Positions 40,933 through 51,571 are shown, counted from the first letter of the stretch. The stretch: 55,691 nt of DNA from an uncultured Eubacteriales bacterium (GCA_902773665.1 CACYFF010000017.1:1-55691), one strand, 5' to 3'. Notes: generated by a model not told the origin, from the sequence alone. Made by a program: numbers and translations.

Positions 40933-42612
40933 TTAAACCTCCATAAATACCGGAATGATGACAGGACTGCGCTCCGTCTTCTCATAGATGAAGTTGCGCA
41001 GTCTGCTCTTACAGACGTCGGCCATGGCGTTCACGTCGTGTTTGCCGGAATCCATGCAGAACATGAGTTCCTCTTCCACGACGATGCGGGCCTCCTCCAG
41101 CAGGTTCCGGTTTTCCTTGACATAGACGAACCCTTTGGATTCCAGCTGCGGGCCGCTCACCAGCCTGCCGTTCTCGAAGCAGGCGGCCATCACGATGAGG
41201 CCGGCTTCGGACAGGTAGGAACGCTCCTTCAGAACGGAACTTCCGACATCTCCGATGCCCAGGCCGTCCACCATCACAGCGCCGGCGTGGACCGTTTCCT
41301 TCGCCTTTTTGGCCTTTCCGCGGGTCAGCTCGAACACGTCGCCGTTGGCGCCCAGCAGGATGCGGCTCTTGTCGAGCCCCAGGCTCTCCGCGATCTGGGC
41401 GTGAGCCATCAGATGCTTCATCTCGCCGTGGACCGGCATAAAGAAGCTGGGACGTAGCAGCGTGTGGATGAGCTTTAGCTCTTCGCTGGATGCGTGACCC
41501 GAAACATGGGTCTCGGCGATATCGTTGTAGATGACCTCCGCCCCCTTCTCCATCAGGGAGTTGACGACGTTGGACACCATCTTCTCGTTTCCGGGAACGG
41601 CGGTGGAAGACAGGATGACCATGTCTCCCGGCCGGATCTGCACCTGCCGGTGCATGCTGTTGGCCATGCGGGCCAGCGCGCTCATGGGTTCTCCCTGGCT
41701 GCCGGTGGTCATGATCACTAGTTTGTCGTCGGGGATATTCTTGATCTTGTTCATCTCCACCAGCGTGCCGTCGGGGATGTCCAGATAGCCCAGTTCCTCC
41801 GCGATCCGCACCATGTTCTCCATGCTGCGGCCGGAGATGGCCACCTTCCGCCCGTTGGCCACCGCCATGTCGATGATGCGCTGGGCACGGTGCACGTTGG
41901 AGGCGAAGATCGCGATGATGATGCGCTTCTTTGTGGAGGCGAAGATGTTGTTGAGCGCGATGCCCACCTGCTTTTCGGAGGGCGTATATCCCTTGCGGGC
42001 TGCGTTGGTGCTGTCCGCCATCAGCAGCAGCACGCCTTCGTCGCCCAGAGCCGCCAGGCGGTTAAGGTCGAGAGGCTCGCCGTCCACCGGCGTGTAGTCG
42101 ATCTTAAAGTCTCCCGTGTGGAAGACCTTGCCCACCGGCGTATCGATGCACAGCGCCAGCGAATCCGCGACGCTGTGGGTGGTGTGGATGGCTTCGACCC
42201 GGAAGACGCCCAGGCGGATCTCATCCCCCGGGGAGATCTCGTGCAGGTCGGCCTCCACCTTGTGTTCTTTTAATTTATTTTTGATAAATCCGAGGGTCAG
42301 CCGCGTGCTGTAAATGGGCACGTTGAGCTTCTGGAGCAGATACGGAATGGCACCGATATGATCCTCGTGGGCATGGGTGATGACAAGGCCCCGGATCTTG
42401 TCGCTGTTGGCGACGAGATAACTGAAGTCGGGGATGACCACGTCGATCCCCAGCATTTCGTCATCGGGGAAAGCCATGCCGCAGTCGATGATCATAATGT
42501 CGTTTCCGTATTCCAGCACGGTCATGTTCTTGCCGATCTCGTGAAGACCGCCGAGGGGGATGACCCGGAGCTTTCTGCTCTTATAGACCTTCGGTCTTTT
42601 GCTTTCTGTCAT
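40933..42612 (-). CDS. rnjA: Ribonuclease J
   Basis: A metallo-beta-lactamase/beta-CASP RNase with endonuclease and 5'-3' exonuclease activity on mRNA and rRNA precursors. The zinc motif THAHEDHIGA lies at about residue 79, followed by the beta-CASP domain (ADSTNAARKGYTPSEKQV, then TTGSQGEPMSALARMA) and HVSGHASSEELKLIHTLLRP and FMPVHGEMKHLMAH. The 559-residue length is usual. It lies between leuS and ylbF. An rnjB copy may exist elsewhere; only one is visible here. Confidence 0.96.
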   Translation of the reverse strand: MTESKRPKVYKSRKLRVIPLGGLHEIGKNMTVLEYGNDIMIIDCGMAFPDDEMLGIDVVIPDFSYLVANSDKIRGLVITHAHEDHIGAIPYLLQKLNVPIYSTRLTLGFIKNKLKEHKVEADLHEISPGDEIRLGVFRVEAIHTTHSVADSLALCIDTPVGKVFHTGDFKIDYTPVDGEPLDLNRLAALGDEGVLLLMADSTNAARKGYTPSEKQVGIALNNIFASTKKRIIIAIFASNVHRAQRIIDMAVANGRKVAISGRSMENMVRIAEELGYLDIPDGTLVEMNKIKNIPDDKLVIMTTGSQGEPMSALARMANSMHRQVQIRPGDMVILSSTAVPGNEKMVSNVVNSLMEKGAEVIYNDIAETHVSGHASSEELKLIHTLLRPSFFMPVHGEMKHLMAHAQIAESLGLDKSRILLGANGDVFELTRGKAKKAKETVHAGAVMVDGLGIGDVGSSVLKERSYLSEAGLIVMAACFENGRLVSGPQLESKGFVYVKENRNLLEEARIVVEEELMFCMDSGKHDVNAMADVCKSRLRNFIYEKTERSPVIIPVFMEV

Positions 42613-42615
42613 ACG

Positions 42616-45090
42616 TTATCCTTTTACTACGATATTGACGAGTTTTCCGGGAACCGCGATGACCTTGACCACATTCTTGCCTTCCATGAGCGCTTTTACG
42701 CTGTCCATGGCAAGCACGGTCTCTTCCAGCCCTGCCTTGTCCAAACCTGCGGGAACTTCCGCCTTCTCGCGGACTTTGCCGTTGATCTGTACGACGATCT
42801 CCACGGAGTCTTTTACCAGCATGGATTCGTCCACTTCCGGCCACTTGGCGTCGTAGACCAGGCCTTCCCCGCCGATGCCTTCCCACATCTCTTCGCCGAT
42901 ATGGGGCACGAAGGGAGCCAGCATCAGCACCAGTTTTTCGGTAGCGTCTGCCAGCAGGCCGAGGTTGATATCTTCCAGTTCCTTATAGCGGTACATCTCG
43001 TTGACCAGCTCCATGATGGCGGAGATCGCCGTATTGAAGTTGAATCTCTTCTGGATGTCCTCGGAAACTCTCTTGATGGTGTTGTTTAAAATATAGGCAA
43101 GCTGTTTGTCGTCCTTGCCTTCCGGAATGTAGCGCTTGGGAATGCCTGCCGTCAGTTCCGCCATGTCGGCGACCAGACGGTAGACGCGGCCCAGGAACTT
43201 ATAGGAGCCTTCCACGCCGGTGTCGGACCATTCCAGTTCCTTCTCGGGCGGCGCCGCAAACAGGATGAACAGTCTGGCGGTATCCGCACCGTATTTTTCG
43301 ATGATCTCTTCCGGAGAGACCACGTTGCCGATGGACTTGGACATCTTCTTGCCGTCCTTTAAGACCATGCCCTGGGTGAGCAGGTTCTGGAACGGTTCCT
43401 CCGCCTTGGTGAGTCCGATGTCGTGCAGGAACTTGCAGAAGAAGCGCGCGTACATCAGGTGCAGGATGGCGTGTTCGACACCGCCGATGTACTGGTCCAC
43501 GTTCATCCAGTAATCCGCTTTCTCTCTGTCCCAGACCGCCTTGTCATTCTTATTGTCGCAGTAGCGCAGCTCGTACCAGGAAGAATCCAGGAACGTATCC
43601 ATGGTGTCCACTTCCCTCTTAGCCGGCTTGCCGCAGCAGGGGCATACGGTGTCGACGAAGGTCTTGGAGGTTACGATCGGAGATTCGCCCTTGCCGGTGA
43701 ATTCGACGTCCGTGGGCAGGATGACCGGCAGATTTTCTTCCTTCTCGGGCACCCAGCCGCAGTCCGGGCAGTTGATCATGGGGATCGGAGTGCCCCAATA
43801 GCGCTGACGGGAGATGAGCCAGTCGCGCAGCTTGAAGTTGACCTTGGGAACGGCGAAGCCTGCTTCCTCGAAGTCCTTCTGCATGGCCTTGATGGCTTCC
43901 CGGTTGTCCATGCCGTTGTATTTGCCGGAGTTGATGACCGTACCGTCATCGGAAAAGGCTTCCTTCAGATTGTTGATGTCGATGTCGTCCCTGTGGGGGT
44001 CAACCACAGGAATGATGGGCAGATCGTATTTCTTCGCGAAATCGAAGTCTCTCTGGTCGCCGTAAGGTACACCCATGACGATACCGGTACCGTAACCCAT
44101 CAGAACGTAATCCGCCAGATAGATGGGGATGTCTTCGCCCGTGGCCGGGTTGATGGCATAGCGGCCGGTAAAGGCGCCGGTCTTCTCCTTAACGGTAGAC
44201 GTTCTCTCGATGTCGCTCTGCTTCTTGGCCTGTTCGATATAGGCGCGGCAGTTCTCCTCTTCGGGGCTGCCGGCGATGAGCTCTTCCACCATAGGATGTT
44301 CCGGAGAGATGACCATAAAGGTGGCGCCGAAGATAGTGTCCACACGGGTCGTGAACACGGGCATCGGAGTATCGGAACCCTTCAGCTTATAAACGACCTC
44401 CGTACCTTCGGAACGGCCGATCCAGTTGCGCTGCATGGTCTTGACGTGTTCGGGCCAGCCGGGCAGCGTATCGAGACCTTCCAGCAGGCGGTCGGCGTAA
44501 TCCGTGATCTTTAAGTACCACTGGGACAGGCTCTTCTTCGTGACCTCCGTTCCGCAGCGTTCGCAGCGGCCTTCCACGACCTGCTCGTTGGCCAGTACGG
44601 TCTGGCAGGACGGGCACCAGTTGACGGGGTTCTCTTTCTTATAAGCGAGGCCGTGCTTGTAGAACTGGATGAAGATCCACTGCATCCAGCGGTAATAATC
44701 CTCTTTATAGGTGCACACTTCTCTGTCCCAGTCGTAGGAGAAGCCCAGCTGGCGGAGCTGGTTCTCCATCTCCGCGATGTTGGAGCTGGTCCATACGGCG
44801 GGATGGGTCTGGTTCTTGATGGCGGCGTTTTCCGCGGGCAGACCGAAGGAGTCGAATCCGATGGGATGCAGCACGTTCTTGCCGTTCATGTGCAGGTATC
44901 TGGCCAGCACGTCGCCGATGGAATAGTTTCTCACGTGACCCATGTGCAGTTTGCCGGAAGGATAAGGGAACATCTCCAGACAATAGAATTTCTCCTTGTT
45001 TGGGTCTTCCGTTACGTGAAATGCGTCCTTTTCTGCCCAGATCTTCTGCCATCTGGGTTCGATCTTTTTGAAATTATACTGACGTTCCAT
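42616..45090 (-). CDS. leuS: Leucyl-tRNA synthetase
   Basis: Charges tRNA-Leu and proofreads it through a CP1 editing domain. The 824 residues show the HIGH motif in [19 protein letters not shown], a zinc knuckle with paired CxxC motifs (WCPSC, CERC), the editing region and the KMSKS motif in [14 protein letters not shown]. The bacterial length is normal. No T-box leader is seen upstream. It is 29 bases after rsfS, and its stop lies 3 bases from RNase J. Confidence 0.97.
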   Translation of the reverse strand: MERQYNFKKIEPRWQKIWAEKDAFHVTEDPNKEKFYCLEMFPYPSGKLHMGHVRNYSIGDVLARYLHMNGKNVLHPIGFDSFGLPAENAAIKNQTHPAVWTSSNIAEMENQLRQLGFSYDWDREVCTYKEDYYRWMQWIFIQFYKHGLAYKKENPVNWCPSCQTVLANEQVVEGRCERCGTEVTKKSLSQWYLKITDYADRLLEGLDTLPGWPEHVKTMQRNWIGRSEGTEVVYKLKGSDTPMPVFTTRVDTIFGATFMVISPEHPMVEELIAGSPEEENCRAYIEQAKKQSDIERTSTVKEKTGAFTGRYAINPATGEDIPIYLADYVLMGYGTGIVMGVPYGDQRDFDFAKKYDLPIIPVVDPHRDDIDINNLKEAFSDDGTVINSGKYNGMDNREAIKAMQKDFEEAGFAVPKVNFKLRDWLISRQRYWGTPIPMINCPDCGWVPEKEENLPVILPTDVEFTGKGESPIVTSKTFVDTVCPCCGKPAKREVDTMDTFLDSSWYELRYCDNKNDKAVWDREKADYWMNVDQYIGGVEHAILHLMYARFFCKFLHDIGLTKAEEPFQNLLTQGMVLKDGKKMSKSIGNVVSPEEIIEKYGADTARLFILFAAPPEKELEWSDTGVEGSYKFLGRVYRLVADMAELTAGIPKRYIPEGKDDKQLAYILNNTIKRVSEDIQKRFNFNTAISAIMELVNEMYRYKELEDINLGLLADATEKLVLMLAPFVPHIGEEMWEGIGGEGLVYDAKWPEVDESMLVKDSVEIVVQINGKVREKAEVPAGLDKAGLEETVLAMDSVKALMEGKNVVKVIAVPGKLVNIVVKG

Positions 45091-45119
45091 TGATCTGCCT
45101 TTCTGTACCGTTTCTTAAT

Positions 45120-45476
45120 CTATTGTTCAGCCGCAGGCTCGAATTCCACCTGCGGGCAGTCGATCCAGACCTTTTCGATCTGGTAATGATCTCTCTGTTC
45201 CGCGGAAAACACGTTGACGATGACGTCGCCGTAGTCCAGGAGCACCCATCCGGTCTCTCCCTTACCTTCCTTGTGGTTGACCAGGATATCCTCCTTGGCC
45301 AGGCCGTCTTCTACTTCGTCGCACAGGGCGGAGATCTGACGGGCGGAGCCGGCGGTCGCGATCACGAAGTAATCGGCAAAACCGGACTTTTCCGCAATAT
45401 CGATGATGCTGATGTCTCTGGCTTTCTTGCTGTCCAGCAGCTTCGCTGCCAGCAGGGCAAGTTCCTTATTGTCCAT
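45120..45476 (-). CDS. rsfS: Ribosome silencing factor RsfS
   Basis: A 118-residue protein of the RsfS/YbeB/Iojap family that binds uL14 and blocks subunit joining under starvation. It has DISIIDIAEKSGFADYFVIATAG, then GETGWVLLDYGDVIVNVFSAEQRDHYQIEKVW, the family's complete core. It overlaps the end of the nadD-yqeK gene by 11 bases, the conserved order in Bacillota. Confidence 0.95.
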   Translation of the reverse strand: MDNKELALLAAKLLDSKKARDISIIDIAEKSGFADYFVIATAGSARQISALCDEVEDGLAKEDILVNHKEGKGETGWVLLDYGDVIVNVFSAEQRDHYQIEKVWIDCPQVEFEPAAEQ

Positions 45477-46590
45477 GATTTCCTCCTTGTTCTATTTGTT
45501 GTTTCAGCCACTCTATGGCTTCATCGGACAGCGGGTCGAACGTGCCTCCGATGCTGTGTACGTAATCTCTGGTGTGGGTCATCAGTTTATAAACACACTG
45601 GTCCACCGGAAGCTTCGTAAAGGATCGCATGTGCTCCACGCCCGGATAATCCCTGCCTTCTTCCAGCTGGTCTGCGATCTTGATGACCTTTTCCAGCAGG
45701 CTCATGCCGGGGCGGCCGGTGGTGTGGAAGCGGATGGCGTTCAGGATATCCTCGTCGGTGACCCCATATAGTTTCTGCAGCAGATCTGCCGCCGCAGGGC
45801 CGTGCTCCAGATTGCCGGCAGGCCGGCGCACGTCGTGGAACCAGGCTGCGATCTCCGCTTTTTCCGGATCTGCGCCGTACTGCTTCGCCAGCTGCTTTGC
45901 CATCTTGACGACGCCGCAGGTATGCGCGAAACGGCTGGTCTTTTCGTGGGTGCGGGCGTATTCCCTCACCTTGCCCACGAGATCCAGATAGAGCTCGTGC
46001 TCGCGGATGTACGAGATGCAGGCGTCCGGCAGCAGGAAGCGCACGGATTTGCCGGCCCGGATGCGCTGCTTGATATCCGTGGAACTGATCTCCAGTTCCG
46101 GGATGCGGATGTACTCCGCCCGCAGCGGATACTTCTGCTGCAGCCGCGAGATGGTCGCCTTCAGTTTCTCCTCGTCGTAGCCCTTGCGCATGCCGATGAG
46201 AAATCCGAAATTCTCGATGAGTTCCTCGGCTTTGTGCCAGTGCTCCAGCTGGTAGAACGAATCCGTGCCCATGATGAAGAACAGCTCATCGTCCGGGTAG
46301 TCCTTCTCCTTAAGGGCTGCCAGCGTATCGTACGTGTAGGACGGGCCTTCCCGCTTCAGTTCGATGTCGCTGATGCCGAAGAACGGATGATCGCCTGCGG
46401 CGAGCCGCAGCATCTCCAGCCGGTGATGGCCGTCCGCGGGCGGCACTTCCTCCTTAAAGGGATTGACGTACGCCGGTACCAGGATGACCTTATCCAGTTC
46501 CGCCTCCTGACGGATCTGCTCCGCCAGGATGAGGTGTCCGTAATGCAGGGGGTCAAAGCTTCCGCCGAGCACCCCTATCCTTTTACCCAT
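45466..46590 (-). CDS. nadD: Bifunctional NadD-YqeK fusion
   Basis: A 374-residue fusion. The N-terminal half is nicotinate mononucleotide adenylyltransferase (NAD synthesis), with GVLGGSFDPLHYGHLILAEQ and ISSTDIKQRIRAGKSV. The C-terminal half (about 205-374) is an HD-domain protein like YqeK, which in Bacillus hydrolyses diadenosine tetraphosphate: FAHTCGVVKMAKQLAKQY, the HD pair in WFHDVRRPAGN, and FHTTGRPGMSLLEKVIKIADQLE. In Bacillus these are two adjacent genes; here they share one frame with no stop. It lies between aspS and rsfS, the usual position. Confidence 0.93.
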   Translation of the reverse strand: MGKRIGVLGGSFDPLHYGHLILAEQIRQEAELDKVILVPAYVNPFKEEVPPADGHHRLEMLRLAAGDHPFFGISDIELKREGPSYTYDTLAALKEKDYPDDELFFIMGTDSFYQLEHWHKAEELIENFGFLIGMRKGYDEEKLKATISRLQQKYPLRAEYIRIPELEISSTDIKQRIRAGKSVRFLLPDACISYIREHELYLDLVGKVREYARTHEKTSRFAHTCGVVKMAKQLAKQYGADPEKAEIAAWFHDVRRPAGNLEHGPAAADLLQKLYGVTDEDILNAIRFHTTGRPGMSLLEKVIKIADQLEEGRDYPGVEHMRSFTKLPVDQCVYKLMTHTRDYVHSIGGTFDPLSDEAIEWLKQQIEQGGNHGQ

Positions 46591-48372
46591 TTATTTTCCT
46601 TCCGGCAGTTTTACTGCGATGGAGAGTTCTTCCAGCTGCTGATCCGTTACGATCGTGGGCGCTTCGCTCATGACGCACTGAGCGTTCTGGTTTTTCGGGA
46701 ACGCGATCACCTGACGGATATCGTCGGTACCCAGCAGCAGCATGCACAGTCTGTCCAGACCGAATGCCAGGCCGCCGTGGGGAGGCGCACCGTACTTGAA
46801 CGCATCGATGAAGAAACCGAACTTGATGCGGATGTCTTCTTCCGTAAGCTGCAGTACCTCGAAGATCTTCTTCTGCAGTTTGCTGTCGTGGATACGGATG
46901 GAGCCGCCGCCGGCTTCGTAGCCGTTGATGACGATATCGTAGGCGTCTGCATAGATCTTATCCAGCTCGCCGCTCTCCAGATAGTGGATGTCTTCCTTCT
47001 TCGGAGAGGTGAACGGATGGTGCATGGCCATGTAGCGGTTCTCCTCGTCGGACCATTCGAACATCGGGAAGTCCACGACCCACAGAAGCTTGTATTCGTG
47101 GGGATCGAGCATACCGAGCTTGCCGGCCAGGTCGCGTCTTAAGAAGCCCAGGGAAGCCCAGACGACTTCCTTCTTGCCGGAGACGATCAGGATGAGGTCG
47201 CCGGCCTTGGCATCGAAGCGTTCGCAGATCTTCTCCAGCTCTTCCTGGCTGAAGAACTTGCCCACGGAGGATTTGATCTCCCCTTCTTCCTTGCGGATCC
47301 AGACCAGGCCCTTCGCGCCGAAGGTCTTGATGGATTCGGTCATCTTGTCGATGTCCTTGCGGGAGAACTTGGGGGAGCAGCCGTTCATGTTGATGCCCAT
47401 CACGCGGCCGCCGTCCTTGATGGCGTCGGTGAACACGCCAAAGCTGCAGTCCTTGACGGTCTCCGCGATGTCGACCAGTTCGAAGCCCACGCGCAGATCC
47501 GGCTTATCGGAGCCGTAGCGGTTCATGGCTTCGTCCCAGGTCATGCGGGGCAGCGGCAGCTGGATGTCCACGTCCAGCATTTCCTTGAACAGCCGCTGCA
47601 GGAAGCGTTCCTGAACGTCCAGGATGTCTTCCTGGTCCACGAAGGACATCTCCAGGTCGATCTGGGTGAATTCCGGCTGGCGGTCCGCTCTTAAGTCCTC
47701 ATCGCGGTAGCACTTGGCGATCTGGATGTAGCGGTCGGTGCCGCCCACCATCAGCAGCTGCTTAAACTGCTGGGGAGACTGGGGCAGCGCATAGAACTTG
47801 CCCGGGTTTACGCGGCTGGGCACCAGATAGTCTCTGGCTCCTTCCGGCGTGGGCTTGGCCAGCACGGGAGTCTCCACTTCGATAAATCCGTTCTCATAAT
47901 AGAAGTTGCGGATGACGTTGTACATCTTGCTGCGGAAGGCAAGCGTCTTCTGCATGAGGGGCTTTCTGAGGTCCAGATAGCGGTACTTGAGCCGCAGATC
48001 GCCGGATACGTTGTCGTCGTCCTTGATGTAGATGGGCGGAGTCTCGGCTTCGGCGTAGATGCTCAGTTCATTGGCCAGGATCTCCACAGCGCCGGTCTCC
48101 AGATCTGCGTTCTTGCTCTCTCTTTCCCGTACGACGCCCTTGATGCCGACGGTGTATTCGCTGCGCAGGCCGTTGGCCTTTTCCAGCACGTCCGCGGGCG
48201 TGACGTCGTCGAACACGACCTGCACGATGCCGCTTCTGTCGCGGATATCCGCGAAGATCAGGCTGCCCAGATTTCTCTTCTTGGCGACCCAGCCGTTCAC
48301 GGTGATCTCTTGTCCAATGCAGTTTTCTCTCACTTCGCCGCAGTAGCAGCTTCTCTTCAGTAATTTGTCCAT
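46591..48372 (-). CDS. aspS: Aspartyl-tRNA synthetase
   Basis: Charges tRNA-Asp. A class IIb enzyme with an N-terminal OB anticodon-binding domain (VNGWVAKKRNLGSLIFADIRDRSGIVQ), motif 2 around RYIQIAKCYRDEDLRADRQPEFTQID, a bacterial GAD insertion and motif 3 GLAFGLDRLCMLLLGTDDIRQVIAFPK. The start is the ATG at 48372 (AGGTAGG 8 bases upstream), giving MDKLLKRSCYCGEVREN; the GTG at 48381 is an alternative. It follows hisS by 9 bases. Confidence 0.96.
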   Translation of the reverse strand: MDKLLKRSCYCGEVRENCIGQEITVNGWVAKKRNLGSLIFADIRDRSGIVQVVFDDVTPADVLEKANGLRSEYTVGIKGVVRERESKNADLETGAVEILANELSIYAEAETPPIYIKDDDNVSGDLRLKYRYLDLRKPLMQKTLAFRSKMYNVIRNFYYENGFIEVETPVLAKPTPEGARDYLVPSRVNPGKFYALPQSPQQFKQLLMVGGTDRYIQIAKCYRDEDLRADRQPEFTQIDLEMSFVDQEDILDVQERFLQRLFKEMLDVDIQLPLPRMTWDEAMNRYGSDKPDLRVGFELVDIAETVKDCSFGVFTDAIKDGGRVMGINMNGCSPKFSRKDIDKMTESIKTFGAKGLVWIRKEEGEIKSSVGKFFSQEELEKICERFDAKAGDLILIVSGKKEVVWASLGFLRRDLAGKLGMLDPHEYKLLWVVDFPMFEWSDEENRYMAMHHPFTSPKKEDIHYLESGELDKIYADAYDIVINGYEAGGGSIRIHDSKLQKKIFEVLQLTEEDIRIKFGFFIDAFKYGAPPHGGLAFGLDRLCMLLLGTDDIRQVIAFPKNQNAQCVMSEAPTIVTDQQLEELSIAVKLPEGK

Positions 48373-48381
48373 TTTCAGCAC

Positions 48382-49632
48382 CTACCTGTGTATTTCTTCT
48401 TCGATCTTGTCGATGGCGATCTCTTTCTGCGTGGAGTTATCCATATCTCTGAGGGTCACGACGCCTTTCTCCAGTTCGTCGTCCCCGATAACGACCGTGT
48501 ACCGCGCATCGCTGCGGTCTGCGTATTTCAGCTGGGCTTTCAGGCCCCGTCCCATCACATCCGTCAGGACGCTGTAGCCCTTGGCGCGCAGGTCTTTGGC
48601 GAATTTGAGGCCGAAGGTCTTCGGTCTTTCGCCCAGCGTCGCGATAAACACGTCGCAGCCGGCGGGTTTGGGGATCTCGATGCCCTTGGCTTCCAGGATG
48701 AGGAGCAGTCTCTCCAGCCCCATGCCGAAGCCGACAGCCGGCGTATAGGGTCCGCCGACCTCTTCCACCAGATGGTCGTAGCGTCCGCCGCCGCACACCG
48801 TGGACTGAGCACCCAGGTCTTCGGAGATGAACTCGAAGGCGGTCTTCGTGTAGTAATCCAAACCTCTTACAATGTTCGGATCCACCTCGTAGGGGATTCC
48901 CAGCGCGTCCAGATCGTTCTTCAGATCCTCGAACGCCGCTTTGCATTCGTCGCAGAGATAGTCGATCATGCGGGGTGCTCCTTCGGAGAACTTCTTGTCG
49001 TCCGGATCTTTGGAATCCAGGATGCGCATAGGGTTCTTCTCGAAGCGGCCCTTGCTGGTCTCGGACAGCTCGTCGTAGTGGGGCCGCAGGAAGTCCTGCA
49101 GTGCCTTGCGGTATTCGCCGCGGCAGTTCGGGCAGCCGATGCTGTTGATGTGCAGCTTGAGGTCCGTAATGCCCAGACCGGTGAGGAAGTCCCAGGCGAG
49201 GCCGATGACCTCGGCATCCGCCATCATGTTCTCGCTGCCGAAGATCTCGATGCCGAACTGATGGAACTGGCGCTGTCTGCCCTTCTGCATCTTCTCGTAG
49301 CGGAAGCATGGGATGATGTAGAAGTACTTGCCGGGCTGCGGCTCTGCATACAGCTTGTTCTCGATATAGGAACGGACGACGCCTGCGGTGCCCTCGGGCT
49401 TTAAGGTAAGGCTTCTCTCCGCGATCTCGAACGTGTACATCTCTTTCTGGACCACGTCCGTCGTATCGCCGATGCCTCTGGCGAACAGCTCCGTATGTTC
49501 GAACATCGGCGTGCGGATCTCCTTAAATCCGTAGCGCGCTGCCGTTTCGCGGATGCGGCTCTCCAGCCACTGCCACTTATAGGACTCGGAAGGCAGGATG
49601 TCCTTCGTTCCCTTTGGTATGTTTATGATCAT
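48382..49632 (-). CDS. hisS: Histidyl-tRNA synthetase
   Basis: Charges tRNA-His. A 416-residue class II enzyme: the N-terminal IPKGTKDILPSESYKWQWLE, motif 2 with PCFRYEKMQKGRQRQFHQFGIE, histidine-binding regions (RGLDYYTKTAFEFIS, CGGGRYDHLVEEVGG), motif 3 GFGMGLERLLLILEA and a C-terminal anticodon-binding domain (CDVFIATLGERPKTFGL). The hisS-aspS pair is a common Bacillota arrangement. It overlaps hemZ by 4 bases. Confidence 0.97.
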   Translation of the reverse strand: MIINIPKGTKDILPSESYKWQWLESRIRETAARYGFKEIRTPMFEHTELFARGIGDTTDVVQKEMYTFEIAERSLTLKPEGTAGVVRSYIENKLYAEPQPGKYFYIIPCFRYEKMQKGRQRQFHQFGIEIFGSENMMADAEVIGLAWDFLTGLGITDLKLHINSIGCPNCRGEYRKALQDFLRPHYDELSETSKGRFEKNPMRILDSKDPDDKKFSEGAPRMIDYLCDECKAAFEDLKNDLDALGIPYEVDPNIVRGLDYYTKTAFEFISEDLGAQSTVCGGGRYDHLVEEVGGPYTPAVGFGMGLERLLLILEAKGIEIPKPAGCDVFIATLGERPKTFGLKFAKDLRAKGYSVLTDVMGRGLKAQLKYADRSDARYTVVIGDDELEKGVVTLRDMDNSTQKEIAIDKIEEEIHR

Positions 49633-50963
49633 AAGAGTCCGGCTTCCTTTCTCGCTATCATTTCTTCGATGCGTTCGATATAGATCTGGTAATTCGATAC
49701 GTTCGGCACCCTCTCCAGGCGGTTCTCCGCCGGGAAATAGACCTTGGAGATGGCACCTGCGCCCATGGCGACGATCGTCTGATCCTCCTCCATGATGCGG
49801 ATATTATAAAGGCTTTCCGTGCCGGGCAGGCACCAGCCCACGTTTTCGAAGTTGCCCGCCATATGCTTCTGGCGGTACATGTAATAGGGTTCGTACCCTG
49901 CTTCCGTCAGCATCCGGTCTGCATCCGCAAGCATCTGCCGCACGTTGTCCGCCTGGCGCCTCGCAACGCCGGGATCTTCTTCGATCATGCGGCTGGCTTT
50001 CTTCACAGCCAGGGTATGGACGGTGATGTTGGCGGGTCCCAGGCCGATGACCTCCGCCAGACTGCTGCGGAAATCCTCCGGTTCTTCCTCGGGGAGCCCC
50101 GTAATGAGGTCGGCGTTGACCACGGGGATCTGCGCTTCCTTGGCCAGTGCGAAGGCCTCTCGGATCTGCTCCGGACTGTGCCTTCGTCCGATGAGATCCA
50201 GCGTGCGCTGCTTCATGGACTGCGGGTTGATGGAGATGCGTCCGGCGCCTGCCTCTTTGATGATCTGCAGCTTTTCCGCCGTGATGGTCTCCGGTCTTCC
50301 GCCCTCCACCGTGAATTCCACGGTGTTTTCGTCCACGAACAGCTCGTGCACTTTCTCTAAGAAGGCCTTCAGGTCTTCCGGATCCAGGCTGGTGGGCGTG
50401 CCGCCGCCGATGTAGATCGATTCCGCCGTCTGGCCTCTTTGGGTCATCAGATCCTTGACCGCATCCATCTCCGTAAACAGCGCCTGCAGATAGGCCGTCG
50501 CTGCTTCCTTGGAGATCTGATTGCTGGTAAAGCTGCAGTACTGGCAGCGGGTCGGGCAGAACGGAATGCCGAGGTAGAGCCCGATGGCCTTCGGATCGGG
50601 GCTGCGCTTTACGCGGGTCTGGCTTTCGCTCACGCGGCGCAGCAGACGGATCTTCTCTTCAGAGACGTAATACCGTTCCCGGAGGACTTTTTCCGGGTCA
50701 TCCCCCTTCGCCTTCAGCTCGTTGTAGAGCTTGCCGGGACGGACGCCCGTCAGGATGCCCCAGTCCAGGTCTTTGCCCGTGATCTTTTTGAAAAAGGCGT
50801 AGGCCCTTCTCTTGCTGTCGTTATAATCGCCGCCGGCGCCGATCACCAGCTCCGCGTCGGGTTGACCCACGTAGATGCAGAAATGATCTTCCGGCAGAAA
50901 CATTTTGGCGAGTTCCGCCACGTGATATTTATGTTTTTCATCGGGGACGGAGATGCTATACAA
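49629..50963 (-). CDS. hemZ: HemZ-like radical SAM coproporphyrinogen dehydrogenase
   Basis: A 444-residue radical SAM enzyme of the HemZ/HemN group. The [4Fe-4S] cysteines are C136, C140 and C143 in PFCPTRCQYCSF, followed by IGGGTPTSLDPEDL and NADLITGLPEE. The N-terminal extension of about 120 residues is typical of HemZ, not HemN. Whether it truly makes haem precursors is uncertain, as no other haem genes are in the window; related proteins include HemW. The likely start is a TTG at 50963, overlapping the MBL gene by 8 bases. Confidence 0.9.
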   Translation of the reverse strand: MYSISVPDEKHKYHVAELAKMFLPEDHFCIYVGQPDAELVIGAGGDYNDSKRRAYAFFKKITGKDLDWGILTGVRPGKLYNELKAKGDDPEKVLRERYYVSEEKIRLLRRVSESQTRVKRSPDPKAIGLYLGIPFCPTRCQYCSFTSNQISKEAATAYLQALFTEMDAVKDLMTQRGQTAESIYIGGGTPTSLDPEDLKAFLEKVHELFVDENTVEFTVEGGRPETITAEKLQIIKEAGAGRISINPQSMKQRTLDLIGRRHSPEQIREAFALAKEAQIPVVNADLITGLPEEEPEDFRSSLAEVIGLGPANITVHTLAVKKASRMIEEDPGVARRQADNVRQMLADADRMLTEAGYEPYYMYRQKHMAGNFENVGWCLPGTESLYNIRIMEEDQTIVAMGAGAISKVYFPAENRLERVPNVSNYQIYIERIEEMIARKEAGLL

Positions 50964-51561
50964 AGGGATTGTACCTCATTTCGTAACCGATCGTAGTGGC
51001 GTCCATGTGACCCGGCAGCACCGTCGTATCCTCCGGCAGGAGGAACAGCTTCGTCGTGATGGATTCCATGATATCCGCGAAACTGCCGCCCCAGAGGTCC
51101 GTGCGGCCGATGGAGGCGTGGAACAAAGTGTCTCCGGAAAACAGGGTTCTGTTAACCAACACACACTGTCCGCCGGGCGTGTGACCCGGGGTGAAAATGA
51201 ACTTCAGTTCCATGTTGCCGACTTTCAGAATGTCGCCATCGTGCGTCCATACGTCCGCCACGATGCCGCCCTTGCCGTAGCTGTCTCTGCGGCTGTACAG
51301 GAGCTTCTCCTCCTTCTTGTTTGCGACGATCATGATGTCCGGCCATTGTTCCTTGCAAAACGGAATGCCGCCCGTATGGTCGCCGTGTCCGTGGGTCAGG
51401 ATGATATATTTCGGATCCAGCTTATTCTTGGCAACGTCCGCAGCCAACTGCTCGCAGGGCGCCCCCGGATCCACGATAAACGCATCGGGGCAGCCGTCTT
51501 CCCAGACCAGGTAGCAGTTCGTGCCGAATGCGCTCAGGATATAGCTTTTGATGTTCATCAT
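50956..51561 (-). CDS. MBL-fold metallo-hydrolase (glyoxalase II-like)
   Basis: A 201-residue zinc hydrolase. Metal motif ILTHGHGDHTGGIPF, then FTPGHTPGGQCVLVNRTLFSGDTLF, and a C-terminal LPGHMDATTIGYEM. It resembles the single-domain YqgX/GloB-like hydrolases found between rel and hisS in many Bacillota, likely acting on thioesters, but the substrate is unproven. It lies 10 bases after rel and overlaps hemZ. Confidence 0.93.
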   Translation of the reverse strand: MMNIKSYILSAFGTNCYLVWEDGCPDAFIVDPGAPCEQLAADVAKNKLDPKYIILTHGHGDHTGGIPFCKEQWPDIMIVANKKEEKLLYSRRDSYGKGGIVADVWTHDGDILKVGNMELKFIFTPGHTPGGQCVLVNRTLFSGDTLFHASIGRTDLWGGSFADIMESITTKLFLLPEDTTVLPGHMDATTIGYEMRYNPFV

Positions 51562-51571
51562 GGGATCTCCT

